A stretch of DNA of 64,000 bases from Gymnopus androsaceus JB14 (GCA_009733575.1 ML769426.1:1-64000), one strand, 5' to 3'. Counted from the first letter of the stretch, positions 11,208 to 22,011 are shown. Program-made: numbers and translations. The notes: a model not told the origin generated them from the letters alone.

Positions 11208-12131
11208 ATGCCCCCGATTGTCGCTCAATTAGCCGGCCATCCGAAGGTCCACACATCCGTCATGGACTACCAACCGCTCGATATCCTTCCATCGAGTCCT
11301 GAGTCTGACGGTACATTCCGATGCCAATCAATTAGCCAGCCGTCCGAAGATAAAATATCCCTTTCTTCCAACTACTCACTATCCGTCATGGACTACCAAC
11401 CGCTCGATATCCTTCCATCGAGTCCTGAGTCTGAGAGTGGCTCCACAACCGTGTCCAGCAAGGACTCCAACGGCGACTCTAGCATGAATGAATCCAACAG
11501 CGAGTCTGGGACAGAAGATGGTCCAAAGACGTCTCACGACAGTCTGCCCTATGGTGGTGTCCCCAACAGAGCTCGTATCAAGTGGTTGGAAGGTAGGGAC
11601 AATGACGGCTGGGAGAATCGCCACGGCAATGAGCGCGATTGGCACATGAGCACAAATCCGTCTTGGGGGTCGCTGCTTGATACCCATCCTGTCCATCCTC
11701 TTGTGAATCTACGCTCGGACTTCGGCGCCATAGGATTGTCCTGGGTGGGCGCACCGGATCGAGATACCTCTCTAGATGATCTCTGCCACGAAGATTGGGC
11801 AGACATTCAACGTAAGTTTTCCTTAGACTTCAATGACACAGTATTTACCATCATCCAAGTTCATAGAACCACTGAGCTCGGAAGAATTCTGGAGCACGGA
11901 GAGCCTACGTTCACCGGAACCCAGATTCTCGAACGTTACAAACAGGTTGACGAAGAGGGTGAACAACGTTCGGAGGACCTTCGGGAGATGGATGAGGAAA
12001 TGGAGGCACTCTACAGGCAGCTCCGCCTCCTTGTGCGCACGCGTGCTTTCGCTGCACGTCAGGTTGGGTCTCTTTGTGACGCTAAAGCCAAACTCAGGGA
12101 TTTAAAGAAGATTGCGTTCACCTGTCTCTAG
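11208..12131 (+). CDS. Unknown acidic protein, cargo gene 2
   Basis: An open frame with a probable in-frame intron of 48 bp (11812-11859, GTAAGT...AAG). The N-terminal part contains the block MDYQPLDILPSSPES twice (from 11262 and from 11388), encoded by a duplicated ~125-bp DNA segment. A Ser/Glu/Asp-rich region (STTVSSKDSNGDSSMNESNS) follows, then a globular part with WLEGRDNDGWENRHGNERDW. The C-terminus is a predicted helical coil (EEMEALYRQLRLLVRTRAF). The start is uncertain: the frame is open upstream to 11109, but an intron-like TTCTCGCAG at 11170 suggests that the 5' part is untranslated. I know no family for it. Confidence 0.5.
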   Translation: MPPIVAQLAGHPKVHTSVMDYQPLDILPSSPESDGTFRCQSISQPSEDKISLSSNYSLSVMDYQPLDILPSSPESESGSTTVSSKDSNGDSSMNESNSESGTEDGPKTSHDSLPYGGVPNRARIKWLEGRDNDGWENRHGNERDWHMSTNPSWGSLLDTHPVHPLVNLRSDFGAIGLSWVGAPDRDTSLDDLCHEDWADIQRKFSLDFNDTVFTIIQVHRTTELGRILEHGEPTFTGTQILERYKQVDEEGEQRSEDLREMDEEMEALYRQLRLLVRTRAFAARQVGSLCDAKAKLRDLKKIAFTCL

Positions 12132-12385
12132 TCTGGATAACTCTTGCGTTGCACTATTTTTATCAGTATATGTTGAACAAAAAATTGTCTGTGTTTCTTC
12201 ATGTTGTGGGATATTAAGTCCTCAAGAATCTACGGAAGCGTACAGAAGCTTCTTAGTCTGGTTAACTCTTTCGTTGTACTATTTTTATCAGTATATGTTG
12301 AATAAAAATTGTCTATGTTTCTTCACGTTTGGGATATTAAGTCCTGAAGAATATACGGATGCGTACAGAGGCTTCGCGAGACAGA
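12124..12385 (+). repeat. 130-bp tandem duplication at the 3' end of cargo gene 2
   Basis: The block beginning TAGTCTGGATAACTCTTGCG is repeated once about 130 bp downstream (TAGTCTGGTTAACTCTTTCG). Both copies contain ATCAGTATATGTTGAA and GATATTAAGTCCT. It covers the stop codon and 3' flank, so the terminator or polyadenylation region exists twice. Confidence 0.85.
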
Positions 12386-12389
12386 ATTA

Positions 12390-13051
12390 GTCCAAGCACA
12401 TTGGGATTGTTATGCAATTCAAGCTGAACAGCACTGTTAATACATAGCAGAGACCCTCTTCTGCGATGCCAATGATCATTTGAAAGTTCGTGTATAAATT
12501 ACTAGGTATCGTCAAATGTTCATAGGTCAAGTATAAGTACCATATAATCTTAGCCTAGGTTCGACGACTTATTTTTCGACTTTATCACACCTTCAAAAAC
12601 CTCTCGTATAAATTACATGGTCGAATTCTAAATCTCAATCTATGCTTGGATCGTGATTCAAAAGAGTGCATAATTAAATCTATTGCCATTAAATTCAGCA
12701 ACCAAGTTTTGCGATTTGTGGTGATGTCGGTATCACCACTCATTCTATATGTTTAAATAACCGGATCAAGGCGAATGAATTGCACTGGCCTATACAAAGT
12801 TTAAATCTATGCTTAAACCATCACTTTCAAGCGTTCAACTCACTTCTCGTCCATCCATTTACCTGCAATTCGCCTCTTCAGCGCAGTAAGTAAGTATCAT
12901 CGCTCTATCCAGATCCCAATCGTCAGATCTCTCCGATCGTCGCAGGGTCCAGATGTTTAAAAAGGCGATGGCAGGAATTCATCCCCAAAAACTTACCGCA
13001 AACCTCTACACTCTTGACTTCACTCACCAAGTCTGCTACTTCCAACTCAAC
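12390..13051. other. Intergenic, no gene seen
   Basis: An AT-rich spacer between cargo genes 2 and 3. CT-rich runs near 12830-12870 (CTCACTTCTCGTCCATCCATT) look like a promoter pyrimidine tract for the next gene. Nothing else can be supported. Confidence 0.4.
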
Positions 13052-14256
13052 ATGACGGGACTCCAACGAGGTAAGGCCCTTGTTTGTTACCAGTGATGCC
13101 GCTAGCTGAACGTCTTCATCCAGTGTATCGTCACGTTGACTTGGGACCCGGCGAGAGTATGTGGGCAAATTTTCAACCATGGTGTTACTTACTTCAACTT
13201 TTCAGCCATTGTCCTCGAACGTGAAGATCATGCTGTTGGACTGGTCATTCACCATAGCACGGATACGGACAACCCCTTGTGCAACCAGCCGGAAGGGTAT
13301 CCAACACATTCCGATACCGCTTTTCGTTACCGTATTGTTCCAACGCATCACTCGGTCATCAGACTCGTAGGTTCTGCTTGCGTCGCTCCCTCTGAGCGGT
13401 AAGTGTACTATTTACACAAGTGTCTCAGTCTTTGACCATCTATTATAGTATCTCCGAGCCTGCGTCCGGTCAGCATCACAGTAGCGCGTTGCTCGGGGTC
13501 AGGCGCTTCAAAGCTTACCGCCATTCGCATCCCTTGGAGGATATTCGGAATGACTTGAACTTTGCCCAACCAGGACCTATATACGTCGTGACACGCGGTA
13601 CTCGAGTGGGCTTTTTTCCATCATTGTAAGTGTCCTGCGTCTCATTGGCATAAATAAGTTGAAATTTTGACACATGGAATAGGACAATCGCCCAGGAGTT
13701 CACCCTGCATGTTAGTTCAAACGCCTGGAAGAAATGCAAGGACATGGAGGAGGCTTTCGACTATTATTCCCGGACCTACAATGAGACTAATCGTGGTCTG
13801 TTGGGCGTCCAAGTGCTCCCTGCCACGGTCATTTCGGCTAATCCTTTGATTGACGAGACTCATCCCCTCAACCAGGAAGATATTGTTCTGGCCATGCATC
13901 GCAATGGCAGGGTAACAATCGAGCGGGAGCCGGCAGATGGTAATCCGTTCTATCCACTCGATGATTTGCCAGCGTACAGTTATCGTGAAGCTCTTGTCGC
14001 AGCTGTTGAAGAGCAGCGTCAAGAGGAAACTGCTTCCGCTCCCACTTCCTTCGCGCCCCCGTCTGGTCCAATCGTTATATCGGATTCTGACTCGGACAGT
14101 GGGGAGTCTTATGCTTGCGATTTTTCGCACTTCACTCCGGCCGATTATGAAGAGATTGAATTCATTGAACGAGCCTGGACTGCCAGTCAGCAGGTGGAGT
14201 ATAATGAGGAGCGGGCGATCAAGCATGCTCTTACAGCCAGTCTCAGTCAGCAGTAG
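13052..14256 (+). CDS. Protein with RNase H1 N-terminal/viroplasmin-like domain, cargo gene 3
   Basis: Exons read as: a possible short start exon at 13052 (MTGLQR); 13206-13401 (AIVLEREDHAVGLVIHHS ... VAPSER); 13449-13626 (YISEPASGQHHSSALLG ... YVVTRGTRVGFFPS); and 13681-14256. The stretch YVVTRGTRVGFFP, followed across an intron by SSNAWKKCKDMEEAFDYYSR, fits the small beta-alpha domain of RNase H1 N-termini and caulimovirus viroplasmins (Cauli_VI), which binds RNA:DNA hybrids in RNase H1. No catalytic RNase H domain follows. Instead there is an acidic C-terminus with IVISDSDSDSGE, which resembles a SUMO-interaction motif (hydrophobic core plus acidic serines). Start exon and intron limits are uncertain; the domain call is by pattern. 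Confidence 0.6.
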
Positions 14257-14477
14257 AACGTAGTGATTGCCAATGTTACTAGTACAAACTGCACATATGT
14301 TTGCGTTACAAATATTTGACCGTACGTCTCACGCAGAAAGATTTAAGAAAACTTACGCATGTGAGATTCTAAATGAAATTAGGACTCTATATGCGTATCA
14401 GATCTGCGAGAGGCCGTGTATCCCTGACCCAGCTGGTATAAATTGCGGCAGTTGTAGCATAGAGCTAGCTGTGCATA

Positions 14478-15008
14478 GATGGGAACCTCAGGCAACTCTG
14501 AAGACAAATTGAAACGGCGTCGTGAATATTATGCACGGTAAGTCTGGTACAGTACAACAAGTAGGGGCGGCTAACAACAGAAGGCAGAAACCAGGCAAAG
14601 CTGGCAGAACAGAGACGGGAACAGTGAGTAAAAAATTCTCTCTTCAATCTCCGATTGCGTATCTTCAGGGATGTAGAGCTAAATCCAATTCGTTAGGCGA
14701 AAGCTGAAATCAGAATCCAGGTCAGAAGCACAGAAGGCGTCCGACCGGACCCGACACTGCCAGGCCGCCGCGAGATATAGGGAACCAAGGCGTAAGGAGC
14801 TCGCCAGGAAGGAAGCTGAACGGCGCCTTAGGTCAGTCATACTGAAGTATAGCAAATAAATTTGTAGCTAACCATGTACTTAGAATTAATGGGCCTGGGG
14901 TTCGTCAATTGGCACGAGAGGCAGAGGAAAGAAGGAAATTTGAGGCAGCTGAAAAGGCTGCAGATGCGTGGTTTAGCAGTAGGCGAGGACGACCGGAACT
15001 GTGGCATT
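14478..15008 (+). CDS. Small basic coiled-coil protein, cargo gene 4
   Basis: No long ORF, but splicing at good GT/AG sites gives MGTSGNSEDKLKRRREYYAR, then NQAKLAEQRREQ (14586 onward), then RKLKSESRSEAQKASDRTRH ... EAERRLR (about 14696-14830), and a last exon ending AAEKAADAWFSSRRGRPELWH before a stop at 15008. Such KRRREYYARN.AK repeats are common in small fungal DNA-binding or transposon-associated proteins. I infer a role in the nucleus from charge alone. A ~58-bp duplication directly after the stop (about 15010-15070) repeats the coding end. Confidence 0.4.
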
Positions 15009-15067
15009 GATATGATTGGGTAGATGTGTGGCTTAACTGTAGGCCAGGACGACCGGATCTGAGGCAT

Positions 15068-15358
15068 TGGTATGATTGGGGTAGATCTAACGATGGATGG
15101 TTATCTCTCATGCGAGCCTGAGACCTGAGCCTTTAGGATTAACCGAACGAAATGACTAGATATAAGAGGATGTAGTCACAATTCGAAGACTTGGAAAAGC
15201 AACGCATACCTTTTTGAAGCATTCGTTCCTTGCAGCTGAGTATAATCTCCTTTTTCTAACGAAACACTTGTGGAAAATTTCAATCCTATCGCAAATAGCA
15301 GGTTAGTGGTTCCATGGTTCATTTGTACGAGGCTCACCTATTGTATTGTATTGACAGT
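15068..15358. other. Intergenic, no gene seen
   Basis: Spacer and probable promoter of the next gene, with a pyrimidine-rich stretch (GCATTCGTTCCTTGCAG) at about 15220-15237 that could also be a 5'-UTR intron end. Confidence 0.35.
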
Positions 15359-17907
15359 ATGCCGAATCCCGGGGCCTTCCAAGGAGCTCGTAAACAATTC
15401 CTCGAGTCCACCAAAGAGGAATACGCTGAGGCTGTCAGAGATGGAGACGTCAAGGAAATCCGTCAAGATATCTGCAGACGATATTACCTTCGCTTTCCGG
15501 TCTCTAAAGGCGACAACTACGAGCCCACTCAGGCGGAGCTGGATGCAGTGGATGATAAGTGTCCTCCTCTTCGGGAAGCTAACCCAGAGGGTTGGGAGAC
15601 AATGACTGTTGAAGAGCGTGGTACTGTGTTGAGAGAACGGGGAGACTTTGTGCGCGCTAAGAATGCGGTAGGCGCTCAATTTATTAAATTCTTAGACGCC
15701 ATCTCAAGCGCTTATTCTACTTTCTCTCCTTCTCGGTTCATCTAGCAAATTATCAGACGCTTGAAATACGTCTACGATCGTGAGAACAAGGACGGTGCTA
15801 CCAAGGACCCTGCTTTCGCGAAATTAATCTCTCTACTTACTGGATCTCCAGGCAACAAACCTGCCAAAGTGCCTGCAAAGATTCTTTGGCTCAGAGAATC
15901 TGGTGCGAAGGAGGCTATCGATCAGGAGCACAAAAAGGCCGTTCAGGACTGGTCTGCCACGAGGCCCACAGTCCTGAGTTCGAAGGATAAGGCGGTGCCT
16001 CTGCGGCTCCATAACCAGATTGTGACACGCGAGTGGAACAATCTGAGTGATATGGTACGTGCAGAATGGGAGGAAAGGTCGAATAATCTGCACAAAGAAG
16101 CTGTTAGGGTGTGGGTTGAGGAAACCGTGAACTTTTCCGACAAGCCTGCTGAACGCCAACGGTACTTATCGATTATTTTGTTGAGTTGCATGCTAATGTC
16201 CTTTCGGTCTTTAGATGCATCAACAATGTCATTTCATTCCTTCAACCTATCTTGGATGCTGTAAGCGAAGCAACTGGTTGGGCTGTCACTTTTATGGCCG
16301 GTGGACCTGAACCTGCCGATGGAGGTCAGTCGTTTGATTTCAAAGCTCTACATTTGTTTCTCAGTTTTATTTCTTTAACAGGGCGTTTAAATGTTATCAA
16401 TTTGCACGGTGGTGCTTCTGCTGACTGCATTGGTTTGAGTTTCGGGACAGCAATGCGTGTACCATATAAGCACGCGATTTTGCCTACTTTTGGTCAATTT
16501 TTAAAGTTGTGTTATAGTACGTTTGTTTATTTCTTTTGAGTTATTCAGTGCTGAATTGTTTTCACAGCTGCTGAAGAATGTCAATCCCGTGCGTTGCCTG
16601 TAGATGACCCCATGAAGTCATTGGCAGTCGTCATGCGGGAAAGCTCTGGAAGCAGCATCTTGTTTCTGGAGAGAGAAGTATTCGGAAACGGGGCATTTTC
16701 ATCCTCGTCTGCCGATGCTCAAGCGGTTTCCTCGACTCCCGTCACCGAGCCTGCTCAATCGATGCCTGTTGCGATTCCCACTCGTTCTTCAATTCCCGTC
16801 ACCGAGCCTGCTCAATCGACGCCTGTTGCGATTCCCAATCGTTCTTCAATTCCCGTCATCGAATCTGCTCAATCTTCGACGCCTGCTGCGATTCCCACTC
16901 ATTCTTTGACTCCCGTTATCGAACCTGCTCAATCTTCGACGCCTGCTGCGATTCCCACTCGTTCTTCGACTCCCGTCTTCGAACCTGCTCAATCTTCGAC
17001 GCCGGTTGGGATTTCCACTCGCTCTTTGACTCCCATGAACGACCCCAGCCCGTCAACTCCCATCACCAATCCCGGTGTTGCAATGGATGATGAGCCCATC
17101 AATGGTGCTTCAACTACAGTCGGACCGAACAAGCGAAAGGGAATGGCTGGCGGGGAGCCGACTAGGGTGTCAAAGCGTGGTCGATCATCGGGTGGAGAAT
17201 CCATGCATGAGGTTTCTGCATCAGTCCGTGGCCAAAAGCCACAACCAGTGCCTAGGCCAGTAAAATCATTGGATAACGTCAGTGCCTCGCCCGACAGTAC
17301 TCCCTCGTCTATTCCTGTGTCCCCAACAGCACCAGGACCAGGACCAGCAGCTCCTAAGGAGCTTACGATTCATCTACCTACGGACGCTCCCGACTACATC
17401 ACGAACGCTGTCGAAATGTTTACGAGCGTCGAAACATTGCGTGCATCGATCCCTTGGATGCAGATGCTTCAATGTTGGGTTGATTTCGAGGTGGATTGTA
17501 AGTTCGTGAACAGTCCGCCCCTCGCAGCAAAAAATTGGCCCGCTGTTGTAGGCGAATGGATTGCTCGTGCGCGTGCCATTGGATACAAAGGGTCGAAGCC
17601 TGATCCTGTCACATATGGTCAAATTTTCAGGGCATGGTACATCGCTTTACAACCAGTTTGGAGAACTTTGTGCAAGGCCACCAATGTCTTCATCGAGGGG
17701 GAGGGTGAGCGGAATTGGGCTGGTTTCCAGCGCTCCGGCACAAACGGGCTCCTGAGCATGCTTGCGGGGTTGTACTTCTGGAACGTGAATATCGAGGCGA
17801 TGAAGGGAGATGGATTCAGGGATAACAAACACCGGGATGAAGTTCGTGCTGAGTGGTTGTTCTTTGTCAACGATATGGTTCATACTTTGGAACGAATGCG
17901 TGCGTAG
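15359..17907 (+). CDS. KDZ-companion protein (MPNPGAFQ type) with Pro/Ser repeats, cargo gene 5
   Basis: Five exons: 15359-15666, 15745-16161, 16215-16324, 16382-16516 and 16568-17907. All junctions keep the frame (for example ERQ-RCINNVISFLQPILDA). The start MPNPGAFQGARKQF and the later AGGPEPADGG, LNVINLHGG and PTFGQFLKLCY blocks match a protein that I recognise as recurrent beside basidiomycete CxC2/KDZ transposases. Its biochemical role is not established. The first ~270 residues are helical and charged, with WNNLSDMVRAEWEERSNNLH, which resembles HMG-box/MADF-like helices. Residues after ~370 hold about six STPV.EPAQSSTPAAIPTRS repeats, then a basic, likely nuclear-localising stretch (NKRKGMAGG, SKRGRSSGG). 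The C-terminal ~200 residues form a conserved Trp-rich domain. The gene reads as intact, in contrast to the transposase. Confidence 0.75.
16735..17040 (+). repeat. In-frame minisatellite of ~57-60 bp in cargo gene 5
   Basis: About six units of CTCCCGTC.TCGAACCTGC plus TCAATC(TTC)GACGCC and GCGATTCCCACTCGTTC. The unit length is a multiple of three, so copy changes preserve the frame, and the protein repeat is PV.EPAQSSTPAAIPTRSST. Confidence 0.9.
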
Positions 17908-19282
17908 GCTTTCTTTACTTCCTGGAAGTTCTTTATGCATTCGTATGGTCTTTTTTTTGTTATTTCGTAGTACAAATTCATGTGGTAGCTTTGTAATGTA
18001 TGAATTTGTACTACGTTTGCTGAATTTGATTTTACCCTATTGAATAAGAAACTTAAGGGCTTCACTGAGCGACTTTCGCAAACATGCTGATATTGATAAG
18101 AATGATCTGTGCTCAAGGACAATGTACAGGACGGTATAGGTACAATATACCTGGACGCAGATGAGGATAAAGTGAAGGAGTCGAGTCGACATTGTACAAG
18201 GGATAGGAAACGAGAATAGTAGTAGGTATTTCAACCATGAGAGCGTGTGGTAACCGTTCCAGGGCTACATTGACAGCCGCGTCTTCGATGTCTGCGGCAG
18301 AGAGCGCCTGAAGTGATAAGAGGTCATTCCACGGCAATAATAGGGGAGTAGGGAGGAACGAAATCGGTTAACTGGCTGGATACAAAGGTTAGACACGGAT
18401 TAATCAATTTAAGCTAGGGACACACACATCGAGATGTTGACACGTTCGAAGCGGAAGCCAGATTGACGGAGGCGAGCATTGTAGGTACAGCCAACATCAT
18501 ACGAAACTAAGATTTTGAGCGAAGGATCGAGAAGAAAACGTAGCCATTTTTCCTCCTCTCCAGCACTCTCTCCAGTATGGAAAGGCCTGGAAAACAGCCT
18601 GAGATCGCGCTGAAAGGGATGGAGACGGTACCTACCGCATAGCAGGCGGCTCACTTATTGAGGACGCGCGAACCAAGGCCAAATCATTAGGCCTAAAATT
18701 GGTGAGGTTAGGTTTGCCTGAAAAAGAAACAAACCAACAAACGGGTGATGGCAGGCATTCTTTTATGCCAGCCTGAGTTTTCGATGCAAGAACCAAAACC
18801 TGGGTCCACGTAAAGGGCGATCAGAGGGTGCTGGGTGAAGGAAATGCAGCGCTGGAGTAGCGTCAAGGTAATGTCTTGTGTTTAAAAGAGCTGAGTAGCG
18901 GTGATGGAGGAATAATAAGGACGGAGGGAGGAGCAGGAGCAGGAGCAAAAAGAAGCGGGAGAAGCAGCGCCAGCTTGCCGAACTGTTGTTCACATGATCA
19001 CGGCAAGTCGGCAATGCATTGATATTTGAGGCGCATTGGTACAAAAAAATATCATCGCGCTCGTTGTGGGGAACGACGGGTGTAGCCATTACGATGTACC
19101 GGGGTGATGTATCAGGTGAACAGGCGGCATATGGGCGTGGTGCGCTAGATTGTACCTGACAATGTCCAATTGATCAGTATCAATCGGCTGCGCATCCTGC
19201 ATTGGCGTCGGGTTACGTGGCTGTACAACAGTGAGCTCAACCTGAGCCCACTGTGCTGCATGCAAACAGACAATGGTGTGCC
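17908..19282. other. Right subterminal region, only weak coding traces
   Basis: From 18640 down to 18420 the minus strand reads RPFHTGESAGEEEKWLRFLL then LVSYDVGCTYNARLRQSGF, which looks like a decayed protein-coding segment (possibly the end of an F-box/LRR-like gene), but it has no start and no continuation. Another minus ORF (19089-18763) starts MATPVVPHNERDD and then turns low-complexity. I cannot name either. Confidence 0.3.
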
Positions 19283-19409
19283 CTGCCTAGGTATTTGAGC
19301 CCACCCTGCACCCTACACTAGTTTGTAGGGGGAAGGGAGGTCCTGCTTGCTGATGTATCATCAAAAATACATGATGTACCTTGTTTGATACATGATTCTA
19401 GCAGCTAGG
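19283..19409 (-). repeat. Right terminal inverted repeat of the 18.8-kb element
   Basis: Reverse complement of 622-748. The conserved outer end reads GATTCTAGCAGCTAGG on the plus strand, ending at 19409. It differs from the left copy by several substitutions (for example ACTAGTGTAGGG for ACTAATGTATGG, reading inward). Confidence 0.85.
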
Positions 19410-20805
19410 CTGCAGCCCTCTCGTCTTTCGATGGTTCTGGGGTTGGTGTGGCGGTGGACATAGTGCTGGGGGTTTGAAAGGTGAAGTTGCGTCGGATTCC
19501 TGTTTAAAATAGAGAGAGTGGGCGCTTGAACATCACAAAGAGAACTGTTTTGTCATACCTAGTTCTTTGTACGAATTGTTTTTGGAAGTATGTTCCTCTG
19601 GGCTTGCTTTGTGCTTCCCTGTACTTGCCTGCTGGAGGTTGCAACATGGCGGCTACAGGTTTTCATGGTGTACATGACACGTTCCCGGTGGCACAGGAGG
19701 GAGGAGTCGAGGTGGGCAGAGTTGCGAGATGGTGGTTTCCGTCGTCGTTATATTTGTTCGAGCTTGAATTATTGGCCCAGCGATAATTGAAAACATATGT
19801 AAATAAAGAGCCGGAGCATGGTCCAAGTTTGTGCGCCAAGCACAGAGCGTCGTGTTCACTGTCTCGTCGTTAATAACGACTGGGGGGCTGAGATTTTCAC
19901 TAGCTCCTGGTTCCAAGCCTATTTTCACGAGCCTCTGCCCATAAAAACTAGCTCAGTCCGCAGGAGACTATTCCTTGCCACTGTGTTGACCGTGGGAATT
20001 TCGGACCATGATGGTGGTTCGAGTTCAAGGAGCCCCCCGGAAGTTATATGGATAAACATTGAGATAGATGATCCCAGCTTATTGCCAGAAACACTGTTTT
20101 AGGAATGCCTCTCCCAAATTTGTATGTCTGCTTGAAAGCTTGGGTGCTATACCCTCCTAATGATATTTTAAAGGGATGCATGGCACGGATTTATGAGGCA
20201 GGTTTGGGTTATTATTTGAGCTAATTATCAAGAGAATTTCACTATATTAAGATGTCACACATGATGCACGTGATGTTAGCGAGAGATGGATGCTCTCTAC
20301 CTTACGTGCACGCGCTGCGCTCCAATTCCCGATGAGTGATCGGTGGTCGCAGTGCCTACGCCAGCTTCAGAATCTTGATAAACTACTCAATATCTATGGA
20401 CCGGAAGAACATGGGCTTCGGGATTAGCTAATCCGGCATATGGCCGTGGCATTCCTGGGTTTTCCCATAGTCATCGGGGGTTTCTGCTAAAATCGGGGTT
20501 TCTCAACCGAGAATTCCGGTCCCGGAACAGATCGCTCTACGTATCCTGCGAGACCCAAGTGATGTTCTAGCAGCTAACAACAAGGAACAGCTCAACCAAA
20601 AGCATCCTCATTCAGCTTCGCCACTTGGATCACTTAGATCTTCTAAAACCCGAAAATGCTACCTCAGATAACTTACTTTCGTACTCATCATGCATTGATA
20701 TACTGAAAAACTTGGCAATCGATAAGTAGTTTCCATAACTCCGACTACAGTGCCATCAGTCTCACGAATTGAACTAACCCGTTCTCCAACTCGTGCCATA
20801 TAATT
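19410..20805. other. Intergenic, no gene supported
   Basis: Short ORFs on both strands overlap at 19526-20100 without any recognisable motif or splice logic. The last ~100 bp before 20806 would be the promoter of the kinase gene. I see no continuation of the copia element of the left flank here. Confidence 0.4.
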
Positions 20806-21885
20806 ATGTCTCTCTACCTCTGCGTTGACTGCGGTGCATCGAAAACTGCAGCTGTTATTTGCGATGATTCTGGCACCATTGTCGGTCGAGCTTTTGGGGG
20901 TCCCTCCAACATTGCGTATCTGACAGTCGAGTCATTCATTGAAACGATTCGATTAACTATCGGAGATGCGCTCAAGACTTGTTCCTCACCAGCTTCTGTG
21001 GACCCCGTTGCCTTGCCTCCGCCGGCCCACCTGGGTTTTGCTGCAGCTTGGTTTGGCATATCTGGTGCAGACTCGCCGTCGATTATCGAGTCGGTTGCTA
21101 ATCCCCTATCTGTGTTGCTTGGGATTCCAAGAGGACCGAGGTTATCAGTCGCGAATGATGCTCATTTGTTAGCTGCGCCTGTACGGATGCATGCGGATGT
21201 TTCGTTTGCGGTTACTGTTATTGGAGGTACGGGATCTATTGTGGTCTCGTTTGCGGAAAAGGAAGATGGAGAGCTCGAGGAACTGGGTCGTGCGGGTGGC
21301 TGGGGATGGCTTCTGGGCGACGAAGGCGGAGGGTTTAGTGTTGGCAGAGAAGCCATTCGTCAGGTTTTGGAAGAACAGGACAGACACTCTGTAATGAACG
21401 ACCCACCTCCTGAAGGCTCACTCCGAACTCTGCTCAAGGAATTCTTTCACATCAAGGACATTATGGAGCTCATGACGGTGATCCACATCCCTGACCCAGC
21501 ACCATCTACCGCTGTCCTTCCCGATCAGCCTGCACATGCTTACATGTCCCAGGAAAAACGCCTGTCCTCACTTTCTCCATTGGTTTTCACTGCCGCATTC
21601 GAACACAACGATCCGCTTGCGCTAAAGGTCTTGCAGACATGTTCCGAGGACCTTGCAGACCAGATTGACGTGCTTGTCGGGGACGCTAACAGAGAATCTC
21701 CGCGTCTGGTGAAGGCTTCGGAGAGTGTGATTTGTTTCGGAGGGTCGTTGGTCGGATTGGAGGTATATCGGACGATGGTATTGGATGAACTAGAATCGAA
21801 AGGACATGTTTTCAAGTATATAGAGTTTGTGGATGATTGTGCGGCTGTAGGAGCTGCTGGGCTGAGGATGAAGTATCGGAACTAG
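20806..21885 (+). CDS. N-acetylglucosamine kinase-like protein (BadF/BadG ATPase family)
   Basis: A single 359-residue exon, close to the usual 330-390 residues of the family. It opens with the phosphate-1 loop of the actin/hexokinase ATPase fold (CVDCGASKTAAVICDDSG, residues 6-23), followed by GRAFGGPSN, the AAWFGISGADSPS segment (about 84), VANDAHLLAAP (about 118, with the likely catalytic Asp), VIGGTGSIVVSF (about 144), GRAGGWGWLLGDEGGGFSVG (about 164-183) and a C-terminal CFGGSLVG adenosine loop (about 311). These are the conserved positions of NAGK. The enzyme phosphorylates GlcNAc to GlcNAc-6-phosphate in the cytosol, feeding chitin recycling into UDP-GlcNAc. Substrate is inferred from family. 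The gene is intact and lies 126 bp upstream of the sulfate permease on the same strand. Confidence 0.9.
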   Translation: MSLYLCVDCGASKTAAVICDDSGTIVGRAFGGPSNIAYLTVESFIETIRLTIGDALKTCSSPASVDPVALPPPAHLGFAAAWFGISGADSPSIIESVANPLSVLLGIPRGPRLSVANDAHLLAAPVRMHADVSFAVTVIGGTGSIVVSFAEKEDGELEELGRAGGWGWLLGDEGGGFSVGREAIRQVLEEQDRHSVMNDPPPEGSLRTLLKEFFHIKDIMELMTVIHIPDPAPSTAVLPDQPAHAYMSQEKRLSSLSPLVFTAAFEHNDPLALKVLQTCSEDLADQIDVLVGDANRESPRLVKASESVICFGGSLVGLEVYRTMVLDELESKGHVFKYIEFVDDCAAVGAAGLRMKYRN

Positions 21886-22011
21886 TTATCTCGTTATATA
21901 CCGCGAATGGAATGAATCATTGAATGTAATTGGCTCATTGTTACCACGCGATCGTAAACGCGGAAAAGCCGCCCGCTCCTTCTTTCGTTAGACTCCGCGT
22001 TACTGGCCATA

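Larger units (their letters stand above)
622..19409. mobile_element. 18.8-kb KDZ-type DNA transposon with cargo genes and long terminal inverted repeats
   Basis: Positions 622-748 and 19283-19409 are near-perfect inverted repeats of each other. Between them lie a minus-strand KDZ transposase and, divergently, five plus-strand genes of a type known to travel with basidiomycete KDZ elements. I found no convincing target-site duplication: the left flank ends AAGTCAGC and the right flank begins CTGCAGCC. This is consistent with later rearrangement or with my outer limit being slightly wrong. The transposase has at least two in-frame stops, so this copy is probably immobile unless helped in trans. 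The foldback element at 5154-10000 is a later insertion inside it. Confidence 0.7.

Noticed and set aside
18409..19089. Minus-strand ORFs as a sixth cargo gene
   Set aside because: The segment looks protein-like in part but has no start, no continuing frame and no family that I can name, so I left it as a weak trace.
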